Part shown: piece after piece, positions 1 through 11,704 of the stretch
How positions within the stretch are numbered: the stretch's first letter is position 1
How the letters are laid out: every line of letters begins with the position of its first letter
NCBI GenBank assembly: GCA_019188255.1
Contig: JAETXT010000003.1
Span: 1,798,001 to 1,862,000 of the forward strand
Direction: 5' to 3'
Length of the DNA stretch: 64,000 nt
Source: Verticillium longisporum
Taxonomy: Eukaryota > Ascomycota > Sordariomycetes > Glomerellales > Plectosphaerellaceae
The notes under the pieces: generated by a model
Databases searched by the model: none
Seen by the model: only the letters and a program-made list of their open reading frames with translations
What the model was told of the DNA's origin: nothing
Position numbers and translations under genes: made by a program

Positions 1-1302
1 ACACATGTACCTGCAACAGTGGAAGCCCCATCACGCTGATGGCTTAAGGTATCAGAAGGTTATGCGCAAATAACGTGATATGGCCGAAGGCTCTGCTCAC
101 ACACCTTCAAGGACCTGAGGGGGAGCACTGCATGGAGATATTGAAACAAAGACCCAAGACCTCGTCTAGACGAGTAAGGCTAAGTAAAATGTGTTTTTTT
201 TTCCGACTGAAAGTAGTCGTTTGTGAGCACGGCTATTGGCCTTCAATCTTGTCTGTCCAACTAGGTATTTCATGGAGCGAAGCCTGTCCACTACAAGGTA
301 TGCTGCAAGAGAAGAGTGTCGAGACATAATGCAGAATGCTTTGCACACGGTGGCACAATTATTCTTCAGTCGTCCCGAGAGGAGCAGGCGTTCAGCAGTT
401 CGCGGGCATTGCAACTCTCCAGTATCATGATGCCTCAAGTACAACCGCCCTCTAGCGCATAGCCTGGTGCCCCAACACAATCAAGGCCCTTGGCTCAAAA
501 CCTGTTGTTTGATGAATTGGGAATTGTGCTGCAAGGCCGAAAGGATGCACTTTCGAGAAGCTCCGGTCCATAAGTGTGCGCCGACCGGTTTCCCAAGATC
601 TGTGCACCATCTATGAGTCTCCCTAGAAAAGGTACTGTTTCTTCCTCGTTTGCAAACCCCATTCATGAATTCCTAACAACTTCGCTTGCGTCTTTCAGAT
701 GATCCAAGTCGAAAGCTGATTGTGGTCATATAGTGCAGCATGGAGGAGGTAAAGCGGCATAAGAATTGTGTATCGCTCGTGGTGGAGCCGAGGAGCATCG
801 TCTACTGTGGGCAAGTCTTGAGGTTTTTTTTCAGCTGTCTCTGCTACAGGTAGAACACTGAAGCTAACTTGGCATAGCCGAACTGGTTGTCTTCATCTTT
901 TGTTTTTGTTTCGACTTCAGGGTCGTTACGAGGGGGACTTGAGGCCCTTCCAGACGGTCCAGTGAATGATGGTGACAGTGATGAAAATTGTCCCTTAGAG
1001 ATGACTCCAGAAACCTAACGACATGTAGCGCGATACTGATATCAGATCAACACCATAAGCTCAGCACGAAAAGCATCTGCAACCGACACGGAACAAGAAC
1101 CAAGTCACTCACATGCCGCAGAGCTTTTCTGAGGGTAAAGTGGTAAACTCCATCGCCAGAGCAGCACATCAGAGAGCAGCACATCAACGACACATCACTT
1201 GGAAGCAGGAAGGCGAGCGAGATGAAACAGAAACCATCCATATGATACAGTATACATGCCAGAGACCATGGTACATCTAACTCTACAGAGTGACAAGGCG
1301 CT
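1..1302. other. Intergenic, no gene recognised
   Basis: Only short, unconvincing reading frames are present on either strand. The last few hundred bases probably hold the 3' untranslated region of the mS29 gene that ends at 1303. A 13-base direct duplication (GAGCAGCACATCA) lies near 1161-1187. Nothing else stands out. Confidence 0.6.
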
Positions 1303-2793
1303 CTAAATGCGCGAGTGCAGCAGCGCGGCGCGCTCAATCTCTCCGATGACGCCCTGGCCGCCGAGCGTCCACTTCTCCGTGACGGTCGTCTCGTTGACGA
1401 GGGACCGCAGCATGCCGCTGGCGGCCCAATACTCCATGACGGCACGGGCCTCGGCCTTGGAGACATTGTCGACGTGGAAGACGTCGACCTTTTCGAGGAC
1501 CTCGTGCACGCGGGGATCGTAGTCCTTGCGGTAGGGGTCTGCCGTGGGCACGTGTTTGCCGGCGGCGGCTGCGAACGAGCGGGCGAGGGCGAGGTCCATG
1601 CTCGGCGAACGAGGAGCGTTGCTGCGACTCGTGGCGCCAATGACGGCGCCGCCGTTGGCGAAGGGAGTCTTGCCCGAGAGAGCGTCGGTGAAGAGGCGGA
1701 CGAGGGTCAGATCGTGAGAGTGGACGAGGTTGAAGGACGGGTCGCGGTATTCGCTAACCTTCATGACGTGGGAGAGGCCGTCGAGGCCGAGAAGGACGGG
1801 CGGGCGGCCAGGGACGGCAGTAAGCTCGTACCAGAGGGCCTTGAGGACGGGCCAGGCGTAATCAGGCTCCTTCGCAGCAGTGATGAGGTCGGCGAGCGTG
1901 GGGTCCTCAGGGAGATGGAGGAGCTGCAGGTGGCTGTAGTTCTTCGAGGCCTTGTACTGGGCGAGGATGTCGTGGTTTGCCTTAATGATCGTCTGTAGGA
2001 GGTGGAAGCAGTAGACGGGTTGAATGAACTCGACGGGGGTTGTCTGGGGCACGGGCGAGTACTCAGTGTGCGCATTGGTGAGGTCTTGGGCTGCTGAGCT
2101 GTCAGTAGATATCCCAAACGGAGAGAGAACGGGGGGGGAGGGGGGTTTAGAGTACTCGCCTTCGGGGATGTGGATGACGACCCAGTTGTTGAGAAGGGCG
2201 TGGGACATGGCTTGCATCAACAGCAAGCTCTTGCCCGAGACACGCTCACCCGTCAAGACGGCGCGCAGCGTCTGCTTTTCCGCCGCCGCCTCGTTCAACC
2301 TCTCCATCATCTGCATCGTCTCCTTCCTGACGAGCATGTGCGGCTTGCGGAACAGGCCCCAGTTCTGCGTAGTCTTGAACGATTCGAGGGCGCGCAGCTG
2401 GTCGATGAGCTTGTCGGGCGCGCTGATGATGCGACCGAGGTTTGCCTTGCTGACCATGGCGGCGGCATCGGCGACGGGCAAGCCTGTGACGACTGCGGCG
2501 TTGTTGTTGCTGAGCTGGATGCGCTTACGGAAAGCCTTGCGCTCGCCCGGCTCGGGCTTCTTGAAGCGGACAATCTCGCGCTTCTTCTTGGCATTCTGGC
2601 CAATCTTGCCCTTACGAATGTGTTTTCCGATCACCTGGCGAGGCTTGTTGCCGACAGCCTTGGACGGACCGGCGGCCACGGCTGTCGTCGTCGTGAAGGG
2701 GGCGGTCCATGTGATGATGGGGGTGATGCGGTCGGCCAGGCGCAGGCCGGAGGTCGGCCGTGTCAGGCATCGTGTGCAGTTGACAGACGCCAT
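1303..2793 (-). CDS. Mitochondrial small ribosomal subunit protein mS29 (DAP3/Rsm23 family)
   Basis: Protein of the mitochondrial small ribosomal subunit, a P-loop GTP/ATP-binding family (mS29, DAP3 in animals, Rsm23 in yeast). Read straight through it is 496 aa. The first 40 residues are Ser/Thr/Arg-rich and fit a mitochondrial targeting peptide, followed by a lysine/arginine-rich segment (about 48-92). The P-loop GERVSGKS is at 182-189. The downstream core, with HTEYSPVP, LLGLDGLSHVM and a C-terminal winged-helix-like part, matches the family. Residues around 215-235 are a proline/serine-rich stretch just before AQDLTNAHTEY that looks like a translated intron. A 57-nt GT...AG segment (2155 down to 2099) would remove it in frame, but its 5' site GTACTC is weak and the branch site sits too close to the AG. 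I therefore leave the gene uninterrupted. It is divergent from RRS1. Confidence 0.9.
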   Translation of the reverse strand: MASVNCTRCLTRPTSGLRLADRITPIITWTAPFTTTTAVAAGPSKAVGNKPRQVIGKHIRKGKIGQNAKKKREIVRFKKPEPGERKAFRKRIQLSNNNAAVVTGLPVADAAAMVSKANLGRIISAPDKLIDQLRALESFKTTQNWGLFRKPHMLVRKETMQMMERLNEAAAEKQTLRAVLTGERVSGKSLLLMQAMSHALLNNWVVIHIPEGEYSKPPSPPVLSPFGISTDSSAAQDLTNAHTEYSPVPQTTPVEFIQPVYCFHLLQTIIKANHDILAQYKASKNYSHLQLLHLPEDPTLADLITAAKEPDYAWPVLKALWYELTAVPGRPPVLLGLDGLSHVMKVSEYRDPSFNLVHSHDLTLVRLFTDALSGKTPFANGGAVIGATSRSNAPRSPSMDLALARSFAAAAGKHVPTADPYRKDYDPRVHEVLEKVDVFHVDNVSKAEARAVMEYWAASGMLRSLVNETTVTEKWTLGGQGVIGEIERAALLHSRI

Positions 2794-3189
2794 TGTGGCC
2801 GTGTATCGAGATCGTAGAGGATGTCGATTGGGGGTTGCTACAAGTCCATTCGGGGTCGGGCCGGTGGCTCGTCGAAGTTCGGACGCCAGAATTTGGAACC
2901 ACAGCTTGGACGTTGACGAGGAAATCTCGAGACGATAGGTGCACCCCCGGATCGCGTGGTGGAGCGCCGCAATACTGACCTGCCATTGGCTGTGGCAGCT
3001 CAGCCGGTAATTCGGCGCTAGCTGATCCGTCTCGTTATCTTATCGTTACTTTCGACCCTCCAAAATTTCAGTCCCAGAAAAGTTCACGACCATTTGCCCG
3101 CCCGCCGCCCGCCACTGCCCGTCTGAACCAACCACCGGCGTACCCGTCAAGAGCTCTCTTCCCGAACGTCGTCGATAACCTCCTTCACA
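2794..3189. promoter_or_regulatory. Shared divergent promoter region of mS29 and RRS1
   Basis: About 396 bases separate the start codons of two divergent genes, one for the mitochondrial ribosome and one for making the cytosolic 60S subunit. The RRS1-proximal part is C-rich and pyrimidine-rich, typical of fungal core promoters. No TATA box was identified. Co-regulation is inference from the arrangement only. Confidence 0.5.
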
Positions 3190-3841
3190 ATGGCGACCGC
3201 CGACTCGAAAGCAAAGCTTTCCGTGACCGTCGACCGTGCGACACCGTACTACTTCGACCTCGGCCTCCTCCAGGCCACGGACCCCAACCCCTTCAAGATC
3301 ACCTCGTCCAACATTGAGGAAGACCTTGCCAGCATTGCCCGCGATGGCGCCCAGGGTGCGACGGCCCTCCTACCAACAGATAACCCGTAGTGTCCACAAG
3401 ACTAACATGAACCCAGTCATCATCAACCAGCTCATGACCGCCTGCCCCATCACGGCCACCCCCGAAGGCGTCCTCCTGACCCTGCCCCCGCCCTCGACCC
3501 CTCTGCCCCGCGAGCTGCCCGTTCCCAAGGCCAAGGAGCCGACAAAGTGGGAGCGCTTCGCCGCCAAGCGCGGCATCAAGCCCAAGACGCGCGAGCAGCG
3601 CCGCAACCTCGCCTTCGACGAGGACACGGGCGAGTGGGCGCGCAAGTGGGGATACAAGGGCCTCAACAAGAAGGGCGAGAACGACTGGCTCGTCGAGGTC
3701 GACCCGGCCGCCGAGGCCCAGCGCAAGGCCGGCACCGAGATCCGCGGCGACGGCCGGCGCGAGAGGAAGGAGAAGGTCAGGAGGAACGAGCGGAAGCAGA
3801 GGAAGAACGCGCGCGAGTCGATGCAGGCGGGGAAGAAATAG
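3190..3841 (+). CDS. RRS1: Ribosome biogenesis regulatory protein Rrs1
   Basis: Nucleolar/nuclear factor that, with Rpf2, loads the 5S RNP into pre-60S ribosomes (established for the yeast family). Two exons: 3190-3355 and 3417-3841, with a 61-nt intron (GTGCGA...ACTAAC...CCCAG). Phases close exactly to give 196 aa, the short form usual for fungi. Near the N-terminus are the family segment TPYYFDLGLLQATDPNPF and, across the splice, ARDGAQ/VIINQLM. The middle has PTKWERFAAKRGI and KTREQRRNLAFDEDTGEW, which are signature Rrs1 motifs. The C-terminal 40 residues are mostly Lys/Arg/Glu, as expected for a nucleolar RNA-binding tail. ATG context is good (ACAATGGCG). Ordinary single-copy housekeeping gene. 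Confidence 0.95.
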
Positions 3842-4943
3842 GTCGTGGTCGCTGCTCGGCAGAGAGAAAGGGCCGTTGCCGTTCTCGAAAGGGCGCTTGC
3901 CTGATAGGAGGGTGCCAGCGAATGGGCGCATGTAGGCGGCGGCATGGGATGGATGGCATTGCGGTGTTTCGGCGTTGGGACGGGAAGAATGTACCCCGGT
4001 TTTTCATCCTTCAAAGGCTTGCTCTGATACCAGCAAAAATCATCTTGTCCATCTACATCTCAGTCCGTGTCAGCGTGCCGAGGTATCTTTTGCAGCCAAT
4101 GTGATCAAGTAGATCATGTCACTGGTAGCCAACAAGTCAACGAAAGACGACAATCGGCTCATCTCGATTCATCCACCACCAGGAGGGAGGCTCGGATAGT
4201 TGCCCCCATGCCGCCATTATCCCGTCCACCAGCTTCCGAAGCAACTCCTCATGCTGTATTATACATAAATCCATCAGCAGACCGCCCAACCTCATGTTGC
4301 ATGCGCTCGCTCTTTTCGTGCCACCCAATATCACGCATTGTATAGCATTCTCCAAATGCACACCGCTCCTCTGTTATCCGCGCGCCTTTGCCAAACATGA
4401 AGAAACATCGCTAAACTCTCGTGACAAAACGCAGTTCTAAGAAACACGCACGACCAAGAGACCAGAAGGGAGGATACAGAAATCACAAAGCCAGCACTGC
4501 GTGAGAACACATAGTCAAGCGCCTCGTCGAGGAGTTCGGATAGGCCAAGACAATGGTGGACGACGCTACAGCCAAATCTTGGGCAGAAGATACACCTCTG
4601 ATGCGGGTGAGCTAAGCACGTATTGCCTGAATCGTCGTAGCCATCAGGAATAAATAGGCCAGGCGTCGTGTCGTCGTTGGGTTCGTGCTGAGCCATGTAC
4701 GTGCAATGCCGCCCGGGTATTGTAGTAGAAAATCGGACAAGAAAACAGACGGGTATCCAGGGGATGGAGGGACTCAGAAACCGAGGGGTGAAAGTGGCTT
4801 GATGGGCGACAGTGGCCGAAGATCTCCTGAGCCCCTTGGTGCGTCTTGGTCGCTATTAATGGTGAGCGTTGTCGACATGGTCAAGTTGGACGCGACGCTT
4901 CCATTAGAGCCATGCGAGTCGGAGAGTGGTAGGGCCTTCTTCT
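3842..4943. other. Intergenic between convergent RRS1 and RhoGAP genes
   Basis: About 1.1 kb between two converging genes, probably mostly 3' untranslated sequence. Short frames occur on both strands but none shows family resemblance or coherent codon use. No repeat or RNA gene was seen. Confidence 0.55.
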
Positions 4944-7168
4944 TCAGCCGCGTCTTGGGTTGTTGTTCCTGGCCCTGACTTGATTGTTTACTGCTGTCTG
5001 ACGACGAGGCGGCCCGGTCGACCGCACGCTCGTCGTTGGTTGCCGGGAGCTGCTAGTCGGGGACAGGTTTGCGTGACTCGGAGACACCCCGTGGAGGGGT
5101 TGGTTCAGTAGTAGATACTCCTCTTCGATGTATTTCGCCTCAGCCTTGCAGCCTCTCCAGCACTCGCGCCAATCGCAAACCAAGAAGCGGAAGCAGAATG
5201 CGTCAATCTTCATGCACGGCTGAAAGCAAATACACAAGTTGCGGAAGTCCATTTTGTTCTTGTCCGAATGTGCGAGCAAGAGGCTGAGATGACAGGTGAT
5301 GGCGAAGAGCAGGTAATAGTTGAAGGGCGAGAGGTTGGAGAGTTCGTCGATCAGCAACTGAGGAACCTTGTCGGAACCAGCGCACTCTTTGGCAACCCTC
5401 TCCTGAGCGGCCTTGGGGAAGAGCTCATCGGGAAGCTCGCGCAACCAGGCCTTGAGCATGGAGCCGATAATGTTGATGTCGTACAGATCGTCCTGCTCAA
5501 ACAAATTGACATCCAGTTCTAGACGCCAGTTAGTTTCGATTCCGCAGGAGGATCGCAGTTAGACAAACCTTCATCAAATCTCCTTTGCCACTTCTTGATT
5601 TGAGGCCCGCTGCCCGGAACTCGGTAGAGACCTTCCACATCGCAGCCCTTGTAGTTGAGGTAGTCAATCGCGCGCCACGGAAACGCTGGCATCCAGAACT
5701 CGGTCTTATCCCTAGAATCCTCCAGCTTTCGTGATATACGCGTCCTCCGGGTCTGTTCCACTAAAGGGAGGTTGATGACCTTCAAAACATAGTGTTCGTC
5801 ATCAATGATGGGCTCCCGCTCTGTGGTGCTCCCACTGCGCATGCTCTTGCCGAAAAGTCCTTTGCTGATCATGTCTGCGGCTTTGAGGTTCCTCAGCCCA
5901 CCAAAGAAGCTTCCATTGTCGCGAACAGAAGGTGAGGCGTGTTGTCGCGATGGTTCTCTGTCACGCTGGTTCTCTTTGTTGCTCTGGTCTCGTTGTGGTA
6001 GAGGCGGAGCACGGTCTTCTGACCTGTTTCTTGCGGCAGAGTTCATCTTGTTCGTGCTGTTGCTGCTGAATGACCTATCGGCCCCCTGCGGTCGCGCCAT
6101 GAGGCCTGGACTATTGTTGCCTAGAGGTGCCCTCGTGGACTCTATAGCCTGGACTGGAGAGTGAATCGTCTGGCGGTACTCTTTGGGACTGGGAGTAGGA
6201 AGCTCGCTGTCACGGGCTGATTTGGTCCGTCCCAGTAAACCAAATGGTTTGGGTTTGTTCTTCTTAGACAGATGACTTTGGGAGGCGCTGGTGGTGTATT
6301 CTCCCGTGGAGGAATGAGTAAGGTTGGATTGAGGGAGCTGAGAGGTGGAAGACTGCTGAACAGAACGTTCCGGAAGAGAGGTGTCTGTCACGCAGAATGT
6401 ACACAGTTAGCGGGTGCGCGCAAAGAAGGAACCGTGACAAGCGGAACGAGACGCCGGGGCAAGTGACCTGGCGATGGGACCCGCGCCGTGCCTGGCGCAT
6501 GCACAGTCGCATTGGAGAGGGGTTTCAGCACAACCAAGGAACGCGCACGCGCGCGTGCAATTGCCCATACCTGAAAGCTTTGCAGACTTGCTGCTGGGGA
6601 CGGAGGTGTCAGTGCCTCGCGATGCGATCTCGCTCCGCGACTCGGAGCGTCTGTGCTGATGCTGTAGTTGTTGCGACGGCGGCTGCTGCTGCTGCTGCTG
6701 CTGCTGAGTGGATTGTTTCTGGGTCGGTTTGGACGACTTTGTCAAATTGAAGAAGAAGCCGCTCTTGGAGGGGCGACCCTGATCGCGGGGCTGGGATGGC
6801 TGGGTGGTGTTGGACTCGTGTCGAGGGGCAGGGCGAGGATTTGGCCGCGTGGGAGTCTCGGCAGGCTGATGCAACGCAGAGGTGATCGGGGGGTAGTTTT
6901 GGGCTTCTTCGTCGTCGTCGTCGTCAAAGTCTTCGAGGGCGCGCGAATGAGCGTGGGAGGCGGAAGCATTGAGAGAAGCCGAGTCGGGTTTCTTGGGCGA
7001 GAATCTACTGAATGGGGAACGTGGTGTTCTGGGGGACGAGCGGTGGGAATCTGCGCTCGGGAGAGAGACGACTTGGAGGGTTTCAGCGGAGCGCGGGTGG
7101 TGCTCGTCCTCGGGCAGGGCGGAGTGACCCGACAGCGTCAGCGGCTGCGGTACGGGTTTGCGTGCCAT
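4944..7168 (-). CDS. RhoGAP-domain protein (Rho GTPase activator)
   Basis: Predicted GTPase-activating protein for a Rho-family GTPase, so likely to act in cell polarity or wall/cytoskeleton control. Three exons: 7168-6571, 6384-5569, 5518-4944. The introns are 186 nt (GTATGG...GCTAACT...GACAG) and 50 nt (GTTTGT...ACTAAC...TCTAG). Phases close to 662 aa. The first about 400 residues are low-complexity: Ser/Pro/Arg-rich, an acidic DDDDDEE patch and a Q8 run coded by a CAG tract (6682-6706). The RhoGAP domain spans roughly 405-615 and includes DVEGLYRVPGSG, with the arginine finger near R454. The sequence across the second splice, RRFDE/ELDVNLF then DINIIGSMLKAWLRELPDE, is diagnostic. WRECWRGCKAEAKYIEEEY follows the domain. 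No PH, BAR, LIM or C1 domain is visible, so I do not equate it with a named yeast GAP. Confidence 0.93.
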
Positions 7169-7379
7169 TTTGGCTGGTGCCTCTCTGCCTCGCCCTACTG
7201 GGAGTGCTCTGCCGTGGTACGCTGTTTTATGCAGCGCTTTGCTTTCCTCGTTTTGCTTTGCCTAGCGGTGGTGGAGTTGGTATGAACTGTCTGGACTGGG
7301 ACAGGCAACTGGGCGCTGCTGGTGATTGAGGTACAGGCTTCCCACAACCTGCAGTTCGATACAAAGAGGTGCCGGTGGT

Positions 7380-7416
7380 TGTGTGTGTGTGTGTGAGTGT
7401 GTGTGTATGTGTGTGT
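7380..7416. repeat. GT dinucleotide microsatellite
   Basis: Interrupted run of GT units broken by one GA and one TA step. It lies upstream of the RhoGAP start codon, probably in the leader or promoter. Confidence 0.9.
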
Positions 7417-8497
7417 CAAGGTCCTGGTCAGGCAGGTGAGGTCCAGGTCCAGGTCCAAGGCTTGAGGTCCGAGATTCGTATGGAAGGGTTAGGCCTGAAT
7501 CGTAGGGGCGCCGCAGGAGGGGGTTAGGTGATGTCTCGAATTGGGCGCGCGCTGCGCTGGGACGTGTAATGGTGAATCCGTCTGTCGGGCTCGGAAGAGA
7601 ATCCAGGGGTGGTCCGGTGTTAGGATACCAAGGCAGACTGGGAGAGGGGTGTAGCCATGAGAGCAACAATAATGCAAGAAAATTGATATCGGCCAGAGGA
7701 CGAGTCAAGTCAAATTGGGGGTTGAGGTCCAGAGGCCAGGTATAGGGAATGGAAAAGATGATGTAGCCAGCGGTCCCCAAGCCAAGACAACGACTGACCT
7801 GGCAGAAACAGGCGGGAATGGCGTGGCTTGCCAGATTGCTGCCGGGGCCAACGAAGAATGCCGCGAGGGAGCAAAGTGTCGGGCACTGAGGTAGGTGCTT
7901 CTGTTCAAGGTGTTGTGCAGGGTCCTCGAAGGAGAGCAGCAGAAAGTGAGAGGGCCAGGGCCGGGACCAGGGCGGGTCAGGTTCAGGGTCAGGGTCAGGG
8001 AGACACGAGACAACCCGCTGGATGATGGGCCAAGGAAAGACAGGTCACGTCGAAGAACAGGCTGGCGCGGAGGGATAGATAGCGATCCAAGATGAGCCTG
8101 GAGAAGCGCCAGGTGGAGTTCGAGGCAGGCGTATGGTTTCTTGTTGTAGGTAGTCGATGATAGTGCGCAGGGCAGCGGGTGCGAATGAAGTGCGCAAATG
8201 CGATACGGTTGAATGATTGTGTCTGGCTGGGCTCCATCTAGGCCATGGGGACTGCGAGGAAATACCGAGTCTCCTTTGCTCAGAGATGTGCGAAGCTGTG
8301 GGTACACATGGTGTGTTCAGAGATCGAGGATCTTTTGGTACTTTGTCTCCTACGTTTTGACTCCTTGATGCCTGGGAGTGTGGACTCTTCCTAGGTGCTT
8401 GGCAATATGGCAAGTAACAAGGAGATTCGACGGGTGGTCAAAGGCTGCTGATTGTTCTGTCTAAACAAACTTTCTTTGTTGGTGACGAGGCCGCCAT

Positions 8498-8579
8498 GTA
8501 GGTACCTATCTACCTAGGCACCTACCTAAGGCACCTACCTACCTACCTTACCTCGGTACGTAGGTAATAAGGCAGGTAG
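8498..8579. repeat. Cluster of TACCT/AGGTA motifs with internal inverted symmetry
   Basis: The 82 bases are built almost wholly from ACCTACCT, CCTAGG and GTAGGTA units, so the region can pair with itself in several registers. Similar but shorter clusters recur between genes at 15720, 35415, 35663, 43385, 43842, 53685 and 58343. Confidence 0.75.
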
Positions 8580-11540
8580 AAGCATCCAGACGATGCTTCT
8601 CTCTGTTGAGCCTGCGAGCGCAGGCGGCCGCAGGAGCTGGAGGGGCAACGACGAGTGAGAGGTGCACACAAGAACGAGGGAAGATGAGGGGGAAAGCGCC
8701 TGGGATTCGCACAGGCACCGGCCGAAGCGCAGGCTCTGTCACAGGTACAAGCACAAACACTTGTCACAGGCACATGGCCCGCATCACGACCACTGAGGAA
8801 TTCTGAAACACCACACCAAAGCTGCACCGCTTTCAGGGGTTGCCTTAGTGCGCGTGCTAAACGCCGCGCCACAATCGAACCCACTCGTCCACTGTAACAG
8901 GAACAGCACTGGCACTCCACTTCTGTGCCAGATGCCCACCGCTCTCCCCTCTCGTGTGTCTCGCGTTCACATGTCCTCGACGACGCCGACGACGATGCAC
9001 GATGGAGGCAGACAAGGCAGGGTGGGGTTCCTCGAGTGGACTCAGTGGGCTCGCTATCAGGAAGCCAAGACGGTGGTGATCCTGATTCACAGAGAAAGAT
9101 CTGGGGTAAGCGGTGTTTGACTCGCCTCAGTATTGTCACCCAGCATTGTGGAATTAACTAAAGCAAGTCCATTACGAGTCTTCAACTCGCCAGAAGTCCC
9201 AGAGCCCAAGCCCATGAGCCAGGTGCTGGTAGAAGCGTCGCTGAGGTTAAGGTCAGCCCACAGGAAGTGCCGATCATGCCATCCACGAGGTCACAGCAGC
9301 CCTCGCCCGCCGAGAGTCGTACTGTACACTTCTGAAAAGTTCTTGTTGGATTGGCTCCTGTTGCCAAATCAGCATGACGACGACTGCCAAACAGCCTCGT
9401 TGCCGTGTCTCCCGTTACCCAGGTACCTTAGATATGGGCTCTGCCAGATAATGATCCGACCACGACCGGTTTCCCCTTCATCACAAACCACCTGTGTCAT
9501 GACGAGCTCCCAATTCAAGCGTGGCGACCTGCGGCATCGGAACCTGGACAGCACAAAAAGTTACCCGTTCTGAGAACTGGAGCCAGACTTCCGAAGTACC
9601 ACAAGCCCCGTGACAACCTCACCCAGCCGGAAAAACAAATGATCAAAAAGGCTGCACATGCACAGCATTTGTTCGGCATTGATTCAAGCCACTTACAGTA
9701 AAAGGCTGAAGGCACCGTGAGAGCTTATGCAAGCACTGCTCCGCTGGGTGCAACTGAATGTAACCCAATGGCCAGCCTATCTCATGTCCTCTAATCCGAA
9801 GCGAAGATCCCCCAAACTCCAACCATTGACTTCTGACCAGGCCAGGTGTGGCGCCTCTGCCGTATTCGCCATCGGGTCTACTCCGCCCGCCGTATTATTT
9901 CGCTCCTGTCCCAGTCTCCGGAAAGGCAGGGTACCTTCGTCTCGTCTCCCACACAGACTTGAATACTTCCGATGACGCTACTCCAAGAGAGGTCTAGTTC
10001 AGGAACGTGGCCTGGTGCCTCAATCTTGAAACTCTCGTTCGAGCCGCTTGCTGTTGCCGGGAAGGCGCGGCGGCAGTAGCCTTCGGGCAGGATAACAGTT
10101 CTGTCCCTACCTAAATGACCCATACCGATCGCGATGAGATGTTGCAGCTGGGCTCGCATCAACGTGGCTGGTGGGAAGGGAAGCAACTGTGATACCCGCA
10201 ATTCCGATCTTCAAGGCCAATCTGCCGGGCGGTGTTCAATGACGAGAATTAAGCTTGCGGGAGGGATTGGAAACAGGATTGAGCCTAGGCGGGCCAAGCC
10301 ATATTATGACTCGTCCCGTGTGCGTCTCTGGTGCTCTTCGCTGGCTTGTTAGCCCGTGCTCCCCACCAGAGCGCGCCGTACAAGGTAGAGGTACAGTAAA
10401 CCCTAGCGCCCCTCACCTCGGATCACCTGGCTCACATCGACCCTGCCAAATCCACCGCTGAATGCTCTAACATGCCATTCGGGGTTCTAGATGCGTTGCA
10501 CACGTCACGAAAAGGCCGCAAATATCATCTGGATCTCCCTCATATTTACAGCCCGAGCACTACCTACCACTGAACTACTAGAAACAGGAGATGCACAGCG
10601 CGGCAGCCACCTCATCAGCCTCATGCGCCTTGGAAATGGAGCAGTGCCAACGCCGTCACATCGCGGGAGATCCATCTCCACGCGCGCATTCGCCCCTCCC
10701 CCTCCCCCTTAGATTCTCGCCGCTAGGTGCCTGCACCCAGAGTCAGATCAGGCCGAAGAAACCAACAGGAATCCCTCCTCGTAACCCCTCAATCCATTGC
10801 TCCTTCGTGGTGGATCATGCCGAAGGACGCCAAATTTTGTGACATATCATGTCGGTTCCCATAGATCGTCCATCAAATAGGCTCTCGACACGATGGGTAA
10901 TAAGCAAACGAGGTCGAGACGCGCTGGGCACATACGTGTAGAGTGTTCTAGATCACTACAACCCTGCACAGGCCATCGATATGGGTCTATTTGCGCTCAT
11001 GCGGTTTGCCTCTCCCCTCCCATCATTGTTTATCCCGGGGCTCCACGGGCTATCCGCCACGAGGATGTGAAATCAATGTTGTTTGACCGACAATTCAGCG
11101 ACTGGATGTGTGTCATTTTATCGACGTCTTCGGTGTGATACTACACATCGGTGAACATGAACTGAACCCGTCGAGCTGGGCGTGTCAGTCACCCAGTATT
11201 GTAACTGGTCAAATGAACAGGTAGCGATACTTGCCAGCGAGTCGCCGGCGACCACATCAATGATGGTCTTGCTGCCAATGCTCCTATTCGTTTCTCCTCA
11301 AATCTACCAATGAAATGGACTCAAACATTTGACCACCAGAAACATGTCTGGTGCCTTGGAAATATGTGTCGTCAGCGCTTCTCAGCTTGCCAACTCCCCA
11401 TGGTCAGGACTTGAGGCCAAAGCTCATCTTGGTTATGTCCGTTACGTGTCCATACATTTTGTCGTCGCTTCTCAACTAAACAGCAATATCTGCCGCTGCA
11501 AAACCTAGCACCTGGCAGGGCGTTTATATGGTCGCTGAGG

Positions 11541-11560
11541 GTCGAGTCTTGAGACTCGAC
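11541..11560. repeat. Perfect inverted repeat, 9-bp arms, 2-nt centre
   Basis: GTCGAGTCT and AGACTCGAC flank TG. It lies about 145 bases beyond the stop codon of the aminopeptidase gene on the minus strand and could form a hairpin in its 3' untranslated region or serve as a palindromic protein site. Role unknown. Confidence 0.6.
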
Positions 11561-11704
11561 TCGAGGGTCAAGCGTGGGCATCTCACAAGTTGAGCGATCA
11601 GAAAAATATTTGTACATCATCTCTCATTAGCATTACATCTACATCGTAGCTAGATCGTGGACGTGACTCGTGACAGGGCCCGTCGACCGCATACTGCGAA
11701 GGGT

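Larger units (their letters stand above)
7169..11704. other. Long intergenic region upstream of the RhoGAP gene and downstream of the aminopeptidase
   Basis: About 4.5 kb. The part up to roughly 8.5 kb probably holds the leader and promoter of the RhoGAP gene: a GT microsatellite at 7380-7416, GGGTCA-type short repeats near 7968-8005 and a cluster of AGGTA/TACCT motifs at 8498-8579. From 8.6 to 11.7 kb I see only short frames with no recognisable product. A perfect short inverted repeat lies at 11541-11560, in the 3' flank of the aminopeptidase gene. Confidence 0.5.

Noticed and set aside
8543..9139. 198-codon open frame on the minus strand upstream of the RhoGAP gene
   Set aside because: Cysteine/arginine/serine-rich composition without any recognisable domain, running into an AGGTA motif cluster; looks like a chance frame in GC-rich sequence.
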